NCBI RefSeq assembly: GCF_000758305.1 | Contig: NZ_CP009458.1 | Coordinates: 2,294,001 to 2,358,000, forward strand | Direction of reading: 5' to 3' | DNA length: 64,000 nucleotides | Origin: Cedecea neteri | Lineage (GTDB): Bacteria > Pseudomonadota > Gammaproteobacteria > Enterobacterales > Enterobacteriaceae | Shown here: positions 55,899 through 63,887 of the stretch, in pieces | Layout: the number at the start of each line of letters is the position of its first letter | Position numbering within the stretch: the stretch's first letter is position 1 | Program-made: the position numbers and the translations under genes | The notes under the pieces: generated by a model | Database searches by the model: none | Seen by the model: the letters and a program-made list of their open reading frames with translations, nothing else | What the model was told of the DNA's origin: nothing

Positions 55899-56844
55899 CG
55901 TTGCAGCCCTCCATTTCGCCGATTTTCCTTCGTGTTTCTCTCAGGATCAGATTGTTGAGCTGGTTAATGTCTATCCGCCAGTGGTAGATAGACATGGCCA
56001 GTTGCTTACGGTCACAGCTGCTTTTCAGTGAAAAAGTATAGTTAAGCGTCTGATCGATACTCTGATAGTAAACATTCATCACGACCGATTGCCCTTTAAG
56101 GAGCTGATTCATCTGATAGAGAGTCCCTTTCAGCTTGTTATAAAACTGGTCTTGATTGCGGTTTAGGTTATCTGGCGGGTAAATCTCGTACAGACGAATA
56201 TTGCTGTATACGTTGCTTTCCTGTTCTTTGTACTGCAGGCGATGGTGCGCATTCTCAAAATAGCGCCATGCAATAGAGGTAGTGATGACCAGCGCCACCA
56301 CGACCAGTAAGGCAACGGCCGGAAAACGTTGCCACCGACGCACGCGAGTTACTGTTGGAGCGAGTTTTCCCGTCTCTGCCACGCCGCTTGTTTGTTTCGG
56401 CGAAAAGAAGGGGTCTGCTATTTCATCCGCTTCCTGGGGCTGTGGAGCGTCAAAGAGCACCGCCTCGCTGAGTAGCGCATCGTCTGACTTATCGAGGACT
56501 TCCTCTTCTTCTTTTTCAATCATGCTGCAATAATCGGCTTCCAGCAAATAACCTTTTCGAGGGATGGTTTTTATTATCCTTTGCTGTTTGCCATCATCTT
56601 CCAGTGCCGTACGCAGCGCATGAATGGCGTTTGGCAAACTATTATTGCCAATGACTCTATTCTCCCAGACTAGCGTGGTCAGCTCTTCTCTGGTGAGAAT
56701 TTTCCCTGCATGTTGTGTCAGTGTATCCAGCAGTTTTAGCTGATATTCCCCAAGACGCCTCCGTTCTCCATTGGTTAAATGGAGAATCGATCCAGAGCTA
56801 ACATCAATTAGCCAGTTATTTACAGCGCAGTAGCGTTTATTCAT
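55891..56844 (-). CDS. lafZ: LafZ, ToxR/CadC-like membrane-bound transcriptional regulator
   Basis: 317 residues. Residues about 5-105 are an OmpR/ToxR-type winged helix (NGERRRLGEYQLKLLDTLTQ, ILTREELTTLVWENRVIGNN, SLPNAIHALRTALEDD, IIKTIPRKGYLLEADY). A linker rich in acidic residues leads to a single membrane helix near 173-195 and a ~120-residue periplasmic domain containing two cysteines (SSCDRKQL, EGCNVG). It is divergent from the flagellin genes and its position matches lafZ of the E. coli 042 Flag-2 locus. It likely controls filament or cargo genes in response to a periplasmic signal sensed with the FidL-like partner. Confidence 0.8.
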   Translation of the reverse strand: MNKRYCAVNNWLIDVSSGSILHLTNGERRRLGEYQLKLLDTLTQHAGKILTREELTTLVWENRVIGNNSLPNAIHALRTALEDDGKQQRIIKTIPRKGYLLEADYCSMIEKEEEEVLDKSDDALLSEAVLFDAPQPQEADEIADPFFSPKQTSGVAETGKLAPTVTRVRRWQRFPAVALLVVVALVITTSIAWRYFENAHHRLQYKEQESNVYSNIRLYEIYPPDNLNRNQDQFYNKLKGTLYQMNQLLKGQSVVMNVYYQSIDQTLNYTFSLKSSCDRKQLAMSIYHWRIDINQLNNLILRETRRKIGEMEGCNVG

Positions 56845-57513
56845 TTTTGGTTGCAGCCATTCCTGTAATAATTAACGGATATCGCGGCGCTATGCGTGAG
56901 CGCCACGAATACATTCGCCATCATTAAGTCCATTTAGCCTTCATTACTAAGCTGCGACGCGTTGCCGAGGGCACGAAAATGCAACCTGCCTCTATACCGG
57001 GTACAGATTTATCTGTCTGTGGGTGGTGAAAAGTGTGGTTTTAAGGGGTGTCGGTAGTAATGTCATCTTCCGTGCTTCTTTTTTACGCTATAAAAATGTG
57101 ATTCGCAACATGTTTCAAGGCGGTTTTTGGCATGTTTTATTAAACGGAATAATAGAAAGTTAATATTTATAAGCATGTGTTAGTGGTGTTGTGAAAAAGA
57201 TTTTTGATGTAAAAATGATGTTCTCAGTAACGTGCGTTATTAACTTTATTCTCTTTTTTTTTAAACAGGATGCAAGGCGTTTTATATTTATTTTTTATTT
57301 AAGATTAGTCTCAAAAGTGTCGCCTGAAATGTCTTTTTTGTTTTTTCTTTTTGTGCTCAACTTGAATGAGAATGATTATTTTTAAAAAGAGATGCGATTT
57401 CAGTATTAGTAAATAAAAAAAGAAAACGGATTTAATTTTAAAGAATGAGGTGTCGTTTTATCTCAGCACGACAGTCAGGAGACTGAACATCAGGTCCATC
57501 AAGGAGATTCATT
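56845..57513. other. Long AT-rich regulatory region between lafZ and flagellin 1
   Basis: 669 bases between divergent genes. The half nearer the flagellin is extremely AT-rich. It carries the sigma-28-like element at 57433-57459 and a ribosome-binding sequence AAGGAG identical to that of flagellin 2. A 64-codon frame (57191-57385) is built from runs of T and A and is not credible as a gene. A small hairpin (GGCGCT, AGCGCC) lies at 56886-56904. The length suggests additional regulator binding, for which LafZ is the obvious candidate. Confidence 0.55.
57433..57459 (+). promoter_or_regulatory. Candidate sigma-28 (LafS) promoter of flagellin 1
   Basis: TAATTTTA, 11 bases, GTCGTTTT, ending 54 bases before the ATG. 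The same layout (TAATTTCT, 11 bases, GCCGCTTT) occurs at the same distance before flagellin 2. It fits the N11 spacing of sigma-28 promoters but departs from the E. coli GCCGATAA -10. Confidence 0.55.
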
Positions 57514-58374
57514 ATGTCTTTATCTATTTTCACCAGCGGCTCTGCCATGTCCTCCCTTAACGCGCTGAATAAGTCCAACAGCATGCTGTCCACCGCGATG
57601 GAGCGCCTGGGCACCGGCAAACGCATCAACTCTGCTGCCGACGATGCCGCAGGGATGCAGATCGCTTCACGCCTTCAGGGCCAGAGCAACGGTATGGCCG
57701 TGGCTCAGCGCAACATCTCTGACGCCACCGCCATGCTGCAGACGGCGGAAGGCGCATTCGATGAAGTCAGCAACATCATGTATCGCATGAAAGACCTGGC
57801 CACGCAGTCTGCGAACGACACCAACAGCGAAGACGATCGTAAGGCGATCAATGCCGAACTGGGTGAACTGAACAAAGAGCTGAGCAACATCATGACCAAC
57901 ACCTCTTTCGGTGGGGACAAGCTGTTCGGTGCCAGCGGTAAGCTGACTGACGACATGAACTTCCAGATTGGGGCCAGCACCGGGGAAGGCATGACGGTTA
58001 ACCTGAACACGGAGCTGACCGCTGTTACCGGGGCGAGTGGTATGACGGGGATTACGACGGCTATTGCTACCCTGAGTGGTGCTGCGGATGCGACTAACGC
58101 GCAGGCCTTGATGACCTCGCTGGAAGATGGCCTGAAAGCGGTGGGTGAAATGCGTTCAGGGCTGGGGGCCAACATCAACCGTCTGGGCCACACCGCAGCG
58201 AACCTGGCGAACATGAAAGACAACACCGAGCTGGCGCTGGGCAACATTCAGGATGCGGATTTCGCGAGCGAAGCCTCTTCCATGACGCGTAACCAGATGC
58301 TGGCGCAGACCAGCATGTCGATGCTGAAGCAGTCCAACAGCATGTCCGGCATGGTGATGTCCCTGCTGGGCTAA
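57514..58374 (+). CDS. lafA: Lateral flagellin, copy 1
   Basis: 286 residues with intact D0/D1 ends: SSLNALNKSNSMLSTAMERL, GTGKRINSAADDAAGMQIAS, and C-terminal ADFASEASSMTRNQMLAQTS, MSMLKQSNSMSGMVMSLLG. The D2/D3 domains of long flagellins are missing, as is usual for lateral flagellins. It differs from copy 2 at eight positions only (124, 145, 146, 165, 167, 170, 185, 186), all in the middle. Filament subunit exported by the type III apparatus and folded under the FliD cap, with FliS as chaperone. It has its own promoter element and terminator. Confidence 0.95.
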   Translation: MSLSIFTSGSAMSSLNALNKSNSMLSTAMERLGTGKRINSAADDAAGMQIASRLQGQSNGMAVAQRNISDATAMLQTAEGAFDEVSNIMYRMKDLATQSANDTNSEDDRKAINAELGELNKELSNIMTNTSFGGDKLFGASGKLTDDMNFQIGASTGEGMTVNLNTELTAVTGASGMTGITTAIATLSGAADATNAQALMTSLEDGLKAVGEMRSGLGANINRLGHTAANLANMKDNTELALGNIQDADFASEASSMTRNQMLAQTSMSMLKQSNSMSGMVMSLLG

Positions 58375-58400
58375 GACTTTGCCAGATGAGACACAAAACC

Positions 58401-58424
58401 ACACCGCCTTTTGGCGGTGTTTTT
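58401..58424 (+). terminator. Rho-independent terminator of flagellin 1
   Basis: ACACCGCC, loop TTTT, GGCGGTGT, TTTT. It lies 26 bases after the stop codon and makes flagellin 1 a single-gene transcript. Confidence 0.92.
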
Positions 58425-58462
58425 GTTTATCGGCGAAAAATACATTTTTTTATTTCACTGTT

Positions 58463-58489
58463 TAATTTCTCTTATCTACGTGCCGCTTT
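58463..58489 (+). promoter_or_regulatory. Candidate sigma-28 (LafS) promoter of flagellin 2
   Basis: TAATTTCT, 11 bases, GCCGCTTT, 50 bases before the ATG. It is the counterpart of the element before flagellin 1, while the sequence between the two elements and around them differs, so the pair looks conserved for function. Confidence 0.55.
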
Positions 58490-58539
58490 GATTAAGTAAC
58501 GAAGCTTATGTAGCACTTACCGAATCAAGGAGATTCATT

Positions 58540-59400
58540 ATGTCTTTATCTATTTTCACCAGCGGCTCTGCCATGTCCTCCCTTAATGCGCTGAATAAGT
58601 CCAACAGCATGCTGTCCACCGCGATGGAGCGCCTGGGCACCGGCAAACGCATCAACTCTGCTGCCGACGATGCCGCAGGGATGCAGATCGCTTCACGCCT
58701 TCAGGGCCAGAGCAACGGTATGGCTGTGGCTCAGCGCAACATCTCTGACGCCACCGCCATGCTGCAGACGGCGGAAGGCGCATTCGATGAAGTCAGCAAC
58801 ATCATGTACCGCATGAAAGATCTCGCCACGCAGTCTGCGAACGACACCAACAGCGAAGACGATCGTAAGGCGATCAATGCCGAACTGGGTGAACTGAACA
58901 AAGAGCTGGGCAATATCATGACCAACACCTCTTTCGGTGGGGACAAGCTGTTCGGTGCCAGCGGTAAGCTGAGTGCCGACATGAACTTCCAGATTGGGGC
59001 CAGCACCGGGGAAGGCATGACGGTTAACCTGAGCACGCAGCTGACCGGTGTCACCGGAGCGAGTGGTATGACGGGGATTACGACGGCTATCACTAACCTG
59101 AGTGGTGCTGCGGATGCGACTAACGCGCAGGCCTTGATGACCTCGCTGGAAGATGGCCTGAAAGCGGTGGGTGAAATGCGTTCAGGGCTGGGGGCCAACA
59201 TCAACCGTCTGGGCCACACCGCAGCGAACCTGGCGAACATGAAAGACAACACCGAGCTGGCGCTGGGCAACATTCAGGATGCGGATTTCGCGAGCGAAGC
59301 CTCTTCCATGACGCGTAACCAGATGCTGGCACAGACCAGCATGTCGATGCTGAAGCAGTCCAACAGCATGTCCGGCATGGTGATGTCCCTGCTGGGCTAA
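58540..59400 (+). CDS. lafA2: Lateral flagellin, copy 2
   Basis: 286 residues, identical to copy 1 over residues 1-123 and 187-286 and differing at eight positions between 124 and 186 (for example S124G, D146A, E167Q, A185T, T186N). The Shine-Dalgarno sequence and the first bases downstream of the stop (GACTTTGCCAGATGA) are also shared, showing a tandem gene duplication. The changed residues lie where the D1 outer face is expected, so they could alter filament surface, antigenicity or the sites used by the modification enzymes. It has its own promoter element and terminator. Confidence 0.95.
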   Translation: MSLSIFTSGSAMSSLNALNKSNSMLSTAMERLGTGKRINSAADDAAGMQIASRLQGQSNGMAVAQRNISDATAMLQTAEGAFDEVSNIMYRMKDLATQSANDTNSEDDRKAINAELGELNKELGNIMTNTSFGGDKLFGASGKLSADMNFQIGASTGEGMTVNLSTQLTGVTGASGMTGITTAITNLSGAADATNAQALMTSLEDGLKAVGEMRSGLGANINRLGHTAANLANMKDNTELALGNIQDADFASEASSMTRNQMLAQTSMSMLKQSNSMSGMVMSLLG

Positions 59401-59424
59401 GACTTTGCCAGATGACACAAAACC

Positions 59425-59449
59425 ACACCGCTTTCGGGCGGTGTTTTTG
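59425..59449 (+). terminator. Rho-independent terminator of flagellin 2
   Basis: ACACCGC, loop TTTCGG, GCGGTGT, TTTTTG. Near-copy of the flagellin 1 terminator, with a changed loop. Confidence 0.92.
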
Positions 59450-59538
59450 TATCTGAAGACCCTGTACCAGCTTCCCCTGAGGGGGAAAATCACCTTCCCG
59501 CCTTTATTTAATATATTGATTTTATTGATTTAAAAAAT

Positions 59539-59554
59539 TGGCACGCTAATTGCT
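59539..59554 (+). promoter_or_regulatory. Sigma-54 promoter of the fliD-to-mot operon
   Basis: TGGCACGCTAATTGCT is a perfect TGGCAC-N5-TTGCW site, 58 bases before fliD, and nearly identical to the flgB promoter (TGGCACGGTAATTGCT). It would place fliDSTKL, lafS and the stator genes under LafK and sigma-54. Confidence 0.92.
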
Positions 59555-59611
59555 AATAATGACTGTATTACGTTCGGTTAGCCCTGCGTACCCGTATTTC
59601 TGGAGATAAAA

Positions 59612-60931
59612 ATGTCTGATTTGACCAGCCTGGATCCTCAAACGCTCGCCACGCAGCTTGCAGGGTATGACATTGCCGCTATGCAGACGGCGTTGAAAAA
59701 ACAGACCAGCTCTCTGGCGGCTCAAAAAGCGGCATTGACCGCGCTTCGCACGGCAATGAGCGACTTTCGAAGCGCATTAACCGGATTGAATAAAACCGAC
59801 AGCGGGATGCTGCAGAACGTGGCCACGACGAATATTGAAGGTGTGGCTACCGTGACGGCAGGAAGCGGAGCGCAAAAGGGCTCGTACAATCTGTTTGTTG
59901 AGCAGCTGGCCTCTGCACACCAAATTGCATTCGATGATATGACCGACGAGTCCATCAAAAATGCAGCCGGCACGATGACTATCACCATTAACGGCAAGTC
60001 GATGGACATTGAGATGGATGGTCTGGAGTCGATGTCTGACCTGACCAAAAAGATCAATAGCAACAACGATAAAGATGCGCCGGGTGTGACGGCGTCGCTG
60101 ATTCGAACCGACGGCAAAGTCAGCCTGATGTTGAGCAGCGATGAGAGTGGTGAAGACAATGTTGTTGAGCTGGATACCAGCTTAATGGATAGCGCCAGCG
60201 CGCAAAAATTCGCTGCATCAGAAACGATCTCTGAAGCGCGAAATGCGAAATTCAGGCTCGGAGAAAGTAACAAGGTCTATGAAAGCAGTTCAAACACCCT
60301 CGATAAGCTTATCGACGGCGTAACTATTGAGCTGACAAAGGCGCAAAAAACCGGCGATGAGCCGCTGCGCATCAGCATCGGTGTGGATAACACTGCAACC
60401 AGGGAGCAGATACAGAGCTTTGTGGATGCGTTTAATACGCTGAAAACCGAGCTGGGTAAGCTCACCAATAGCGGCAGCGACGGGAAAGATCGCGGCGCGT
60501 TTGCCGGTGATGCTGGTATTGCCTCGCTTGAAAGAGATTTGAACAACATGCTGCGCCAGACCTTTGGTGACAAAAACATGACCGCATACGGCATTACCGC
60601 CAGCCGGGATGGTTCGTTAACTATCGATAGTACCAAGCTCGACAAGGCGTTGCAGGACGATCCTCACGGCCTGAACGACCTGTTCAACGGCAACGACGGG
60701 CTGATTAAGAGCATGGATAAGTCGCTGGATAAATATCTCAACACCTCTAACGGACTGCTGAAAGGGCGCCAGGAAACGCTGGATCGCCAGCAGACAGAGA
60801 TAGACACCAAAACCGACAAAATTCAGACACGCTACGACACATCGTATAACCGCTACCTGAAACAGTTCACCCAGCTGCAATCCATTATGACGCAGATGAA
60901 TAACACCATGAGTATGTTTGGCCTGGCCTAA
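59612..60931 (+). CDS. fliD: Lateral flagellar filament cap FliD (LafB, HAP2)
   Basis: 439 residues. The N-terminal FliD domain (SLDPQTLATQLAGYDIAAMQ, LKKQTSSLAAQKAALTALRT) and the C-terminal domain (GRQETLDRQQTEIDTKTDKI, RYDTSYNRYLKQFTQLQSIM) are both present; the ends form the coiled coils that anchor the cap. It caps the filament so exported flagellin folds in place. Shorter than peritrichous FliD, as expected for a lateral system. First gene after a sigma-54 promoter. Confidence 0.94.
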   Translation: MSDLTSLDPQTLATQLAGYDIAAMQTALKKQTSSLAAQKAALTALRTAMSDFRSALTGLNKTDSGMLQNVATTNIEGVATVTAGSGAQKGSYNLFVEQLASAHQIAFDDMTDESIKNAAGTMTITINGKSMDIEMDGLESMSDLTKKINSNNDKDAPGVTASLIRTDGKVSLMLSSDESGEDNVVELDTSLMDSASAQKFAASETISEARNAKFRLGESNKVYESSSNTLDKLIDGVTIELTKAQKTGDEPLRISIGVDNTATREQIQSFVDAFNTLKTELGKLTNSGSDGKDRGAFAGDAGIASLERDLNNMLRQTFGDKNMTAYGITASRDGSLTIDSTKLDKALQDDPHGLNDLFNGNDGLIKSMDKSLDKYLNTSNGLLKGRQETLDRQQTEIDTKTDKIQTRYDTSYNRYLKQFTQLQSIMTQMNNTMSMFGLA

Positions 60932-60944
60932 GGGAGAGTCAGTT

Positions 60945-61340
60945 ATGTATGGAAATGAACAGGAGGCCTTCGGCCAGTATCAGCAATCCGATCTGGCCAT
61001 TCAGGCCGCGGCGGCGAGCCCGCATCAGCTGGTGCTGATGTTGTTTAACGGCCTGATGGATGAGTTGGTTCGTGCGAAAAGCCATATTGCTGCTCGCCGT
61101 TACGAGCGCAAGGTTCAGAGCATTAATAAGTGTATCGATATTCTTAACGCGCTCACCAGCGCGCTGGATTATGACAAAGGGGGCGATTTGGCGCTAAGCC
61201 TTGCCAACCTCTATGACTATTGCGTGTATCGACTGTATGACGCGAGCCACAAACTCTCCGTTGAGTACGTTGATGAGGTGGAAAAGATCCTCGGCAACCT
61301 GCAGGACGGATGGCAAAAAATGGGTCAGCAGCATGAATGA
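60945..61340 (+). CDS. fliS: Flagellin export chaperone FliS (LafC)
   Basis: 131 residues from the ATG at 60945, which follows AGGGAGAG; an in-frame start nine codons earlier reads from the end of fliD. All-helical FliS pattern: ASPHQLVLMLFNGLMDELVR, AKSHIAARRYERKVQSINKC, and LSLANLYDYCVYRLYDASHK. It binds the flagellin C-terminus and keeps it unpolymerised in the cytoplasm. Confidence 0.94.
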   Translation: MYGNEQEAFGQYQQSDLAIQAAAASPHQLVLMLFNGLMDELVRAKSHIAARRYERKVQSINKCIDILNALTSALDYDKGGDLALSLANLYDYCVYRLYDASHKLSVEYVDEVEKILGNLQDGWQKMGQQHE

Positions 61341-61638
61341 TGTTCAGGTCATTCATTTTTTGACGCGCGCGCTGAACGCGGCGGCAGAAAACGAAAATTG
61401 GGCTCAGGTGCAGGAAGTGGACAAGCAAATTGCCTCACTGCTCACCACTCTGAAACGCAATCCCCTTAGTGATGAGAAGCGCGTGGCTCTGGAGGCGCTG
61501 CGGCGTATGCACCGCAAAGTGAATGACAAGTGCCGTCTGAAAAGCGAAGAGCTGGAGCGAAAAATGGCGCTACAGCGGCGTAATCAGGAAGGCATTGCCG
61601 CCTATGCGGCCTTTATGGATGAAGGGGATATTCGATGA
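61333..61638 (+). CDS. fliT: FliT-like export chaperone (LafD)
   Basis: 101 residues from the ATG at 61333, overlapping the fliS stop by eight bases; it is short, helical and charged (VIHFLTRALNAAAENENWAQ, LEALRRMHRKVNDKCRLKSE). Placement after fliS and size match FliT/LafD, the FliD chaperone. Sequence similarity in this family is low, so the name is mainly positional. Confidence 0.75.
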   Translation: MNDVQVIHFLTRALNAAAENENWAQVQEVDKQIASLLTTLKRNPLSDEKRVALEALRRMHRKVNDKCRLKSEELERKMALQRRNQEGIAAYAAFMDEGDIR

Positions 61639-62672
61639 TGACGATGGCCTCTTCACCCCTGGGGATGACGAATACGTCAGGATCTTTGCCGGACTTACAG
61701 AATGTTGTCACACCGCAGAGTATCACGGCTGCTGACCCTGGGTTACAGCTCGCGGTCTCAGCCCAGCCCCCCTTTACGCTTTCAATGCTGAGCGTGATGC
61801 CAACCGTGCCAAAAGATGACGCGGGGCTGGACGCTGTCGGCCCGACTCGCCCGGCACCAGAAGAAGACGGAGGCGCAGAGGCAAATGCCGGAGCGCCAGT
61901 GATGCTTCTTCAGCAAATTCTGGACGGCCTGTTGGCGAGCAACACCTCATCTTTCACCCCGGCAGCCCCAGCCGCCGACGTGAGAAATGACGCGGGCAGG
62001 CTGATTCCGGCCGGCGAAGCTCTGATTTCGCCCTCCAGCTTACCCGACGTGAGCTTGCCAACTCAGGGGCACCCTCCAGCGTTGGCTGAAGCCGGGGCGC
62101 TACTGCCTGTGCAACAGATGGTGGCAAAAAAGGGCGAATTTTCAACACCTTTAACCGTGTTGAATGCTGCTGAAAACCGGGGGATTTCAACCGTGCAGCC
62201 TGAGATTCAGCCTCAGAGTGTCGGGCCTGAAACAAAATCGTCCCCGGCAACCCTCAGGCTGGAGCCTGAATCTTCCCGTTGGGCTCAGCAGCTGCAGTCC
62301 GCACTTGGTGAACGTTTACAGGTGCAGGTTAAAGACCAGATTCAGCACGCCACTATTCGCCTCGACCCGCCGGAGATGGGCAAGATAGACATTGCCGTGC
62401 AGATCGAAAATGGCCGAGTACAGGTCACAATTAATGCAAACCAGGGGGAGGTTTACCGCGCGCTTCAACAGGTCAGTAACGACTTACGTCAGAGCCTGAC
62501 CGAGCAGAATTTTGTGCAGGTAAACGTCCAGGTTTCCTCCCAGAACGGACAACGCGACGGTCAGCAGCAATCGGCACCGCAGAAGCAGCCCGAGAAGGTT
62601 ATGGCTGCCGTGAGCCTTGAGACGGACGCGAGCATGCGTCGTGAAGATGCCTCCGTTTTACTGACCGTTTAA
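61635..62672 (+). CDS. fliK: Hook-length control protein FliK (LafE)
   Basis: 345 residues. A long Pro/Ala/Thr-rich, probably disordered N-terminal ruler region (about 1-210) is followed by the FliK C-terminal domain (RWAQQLQSALGERLQVQVKD, IRLDPPEMGKIDIAVQIENG, QVTINANQGEVYRALQQVSN, LRQSLTEQNFVQVNVQVSS), which acts on FlhB to switch substrate class. Overlaps fliT (ATGA). Confidence 0.9.
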   Translation: MMTMASSPLGMTNTSGSLPDLQNVVTPQSITAADPGLQLAVSAQPPFTLSMLSVMPTVPKDDAGLDAVGPTRPAPEEDGGAEANAGAPVMLLQQILDGLLASNTSSFTPAAPAADVRNDAGRLIPAGEALISPSSLPDVSLPTQGHPPALAEAGALLPVQQMVAKKGEFSTPLTVLNAAENRGISTVQPEIQPQSVGPETKSSPATLRLEPESSRWAQQLQSALGERLQVQVKDQIQHATIRLDPPEMGKIDIAVQIENGRVQVTINANQGEVYRALQQVSNDLRQSLTEQNFVQVNVQVSSQNGQRDGQQQSAPQKQPEKVMAAVSLETDASMRREDASVLLTV

Positions 62673-62684
62673 ACACAGAAGATT

Positions 62685-63152
62685 ATGACAATAAAAACTT
62701 TTTCTCTGGGGCTGTTAATTGCCCTTATTGCGGCCGCTTTAGCGGCGGTATTGACAATAGTGGGTACTCACATGCTGAGCAGAAATGAGGGGGAAAGCGG
62801 CATGCTGACCTCCCTGTTTAGTGCCTCGGATGAGCAGCGCGTTGAGTTTGTCGAAATAAAGAATGTCGTTATCACCCTACAGAGCAACAGCAGTAAAGAG
62901 CGGTATCTGCTGCTTGAGCTGGCCCTGGCGACGAGTGATCCACGTGGCGTGCAGATGATTAATGACATGTCCCCGGCGGTACGTGGTGCCACGGTAAGTC
63001 TGCTCTCCGGCATGCAATACGATGCGGTGCGTGCTATGAGCGTGTCCGAGCTGAAAGTAGAGCTGATGAAGGTCTATCGTGAACGTTTCAGGACCCTCAA
63101 CAGCACCATGCCGTTTCAGGATGTGATCATCAGCAAGCTGGTCTTTCAGTAA
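62685..63152 (+). CDS. fliL: FliL-like stator-associated protein (LafF)
   Basis: 155 residues with one N-terminal membrane helix (LGLLIALIAAALAAVLTIVG) and a periplasmic FliL domain (VEFVEIKNVVITLQSNSSKE, YLLLELALATSDPRGVQ). FliL forms rings around the stator and stabilises it at the basal body. Twelve bases after fliK. Confidence 0.85.
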   Translation: MTIKTFSLGLLIALIAAALAAVLTIVGTHMLSRNEGESGMLTSLFSASDEQRVEFVEIKNVVITLQSNSSKERYLLLELALATSDPRGVQMINDMSPAVRGATVSLLSGMQYDAVRAMSVSELKVELMKVYRERFRTLNSTMPFQDVIISKLVFQ

Positions 63153-63173
63153 GTCACCACGGCGGTACCGGAA

Positions 63174-63863
63174 ATGATGGATTTTATTGCTGACGATGCC
63201 CTGACGCCTGCGGAAGAGTCACATTATGTGAATGCTTACTTACCGCTGGTCCATCGGGTTGTGAAGCAGCTTTCTTATCAGGCGAGCAGCGTGATGGACA
63301 GGGACGATATGGAGCAAATTGCCCTGATGGGACTACTCACGTCTTTGCGTCGTTACGGCCATCCTGATGAACAGTTTGGGGCTTATGCCGTGCACCGTAT
63401 TCGCGGAGCCGTGCTGGATGAGCTACGCCAGCTTGACTGGCGTCCACGTCGCCTACGACAAAAGACTCATAAATTGAACGATGCCATCCGCGAGGTTGCC
63501 CGCGAACTTGGCCGTCCGCCTAATTTTTCTGACCTTGCCGGGCGGCTGGATATCACCGCCGAAGAGTATCAGGAATATCTGCTGCTGGACTGTGCGAAGT
63601 CGATGGACAGTCTGGATGAATTGCTCAGCAGTGAAACGCATTCAATGCCCTTGAATGGCAGAAATTTAGAAGAAGAAGTGATGGTGAGCCGCACGCTGAA
63701 AACCGCGCTGGCAAGCCTTGATGAACGTGAACAAATGATTTTGACGCTTTATTACCAGCATGAAATGAGCCTGAAAGAAATAGCCCTGGTGCTGGGGCTG
63801 ACGGAGGCACGAATCTGTCAGTTGAATAAAAAAATAGCGCAAAAAATTGAGCAGTTTTTTTAG
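63174..63863 (+). CDS. lafS: LafS, lateral flagellar sigma-28 factor (FliA family)
   Basis: 229 residues. Region 2 (YLPLVHRVVKQLSYQASSVM, DRDDMEQIALMGLLTSLRRY, FGAYAVHRIRGAVLDELRQL), region 3 (KLNDAIREVARELGRPPNF) and region 4 (LDEREQMILTLYYQHEMSLK, EIALVLGLTEARICQLNK) are complete, as in FliA. It should recognise the elements before the two flagellin genes and flgM, and be held by FlgM until the hook is finished. An ATG three bases on (63177) is an equally possible start. Confidence 0.93.
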   Translation: MMDFIADDALTPAEESHYVNAYLPLVHRVVKQLSYQASSVMDRDDMEQIALMGLLTSLRRYGHPDEQFGAYAVHRIRGAVLDELRQLDWRPRRLRQKTHKLNDAIREVARELGRPPNFSDLAGRLDITAEEYQEYLLLDCAKSMDSLDELLSSETHSMPLNGRNLEEEVMVSRTLKTALASLDEREQMILTLYYQHEMSLKEIALVLGLTEARICQLNKKIAQKIEQFF

Positions 63864-63887
63864 TGGTTCTTTGAGAAGTGGAAACTC

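Noticed and set aside
57191..57385. 64-codon frame before flagellin 1
   Set aside because: Built of T and A runs giving Phe/Lys/Ile, no ribosome-binding sequence, and it lies in the regulatory region of the flagellin.
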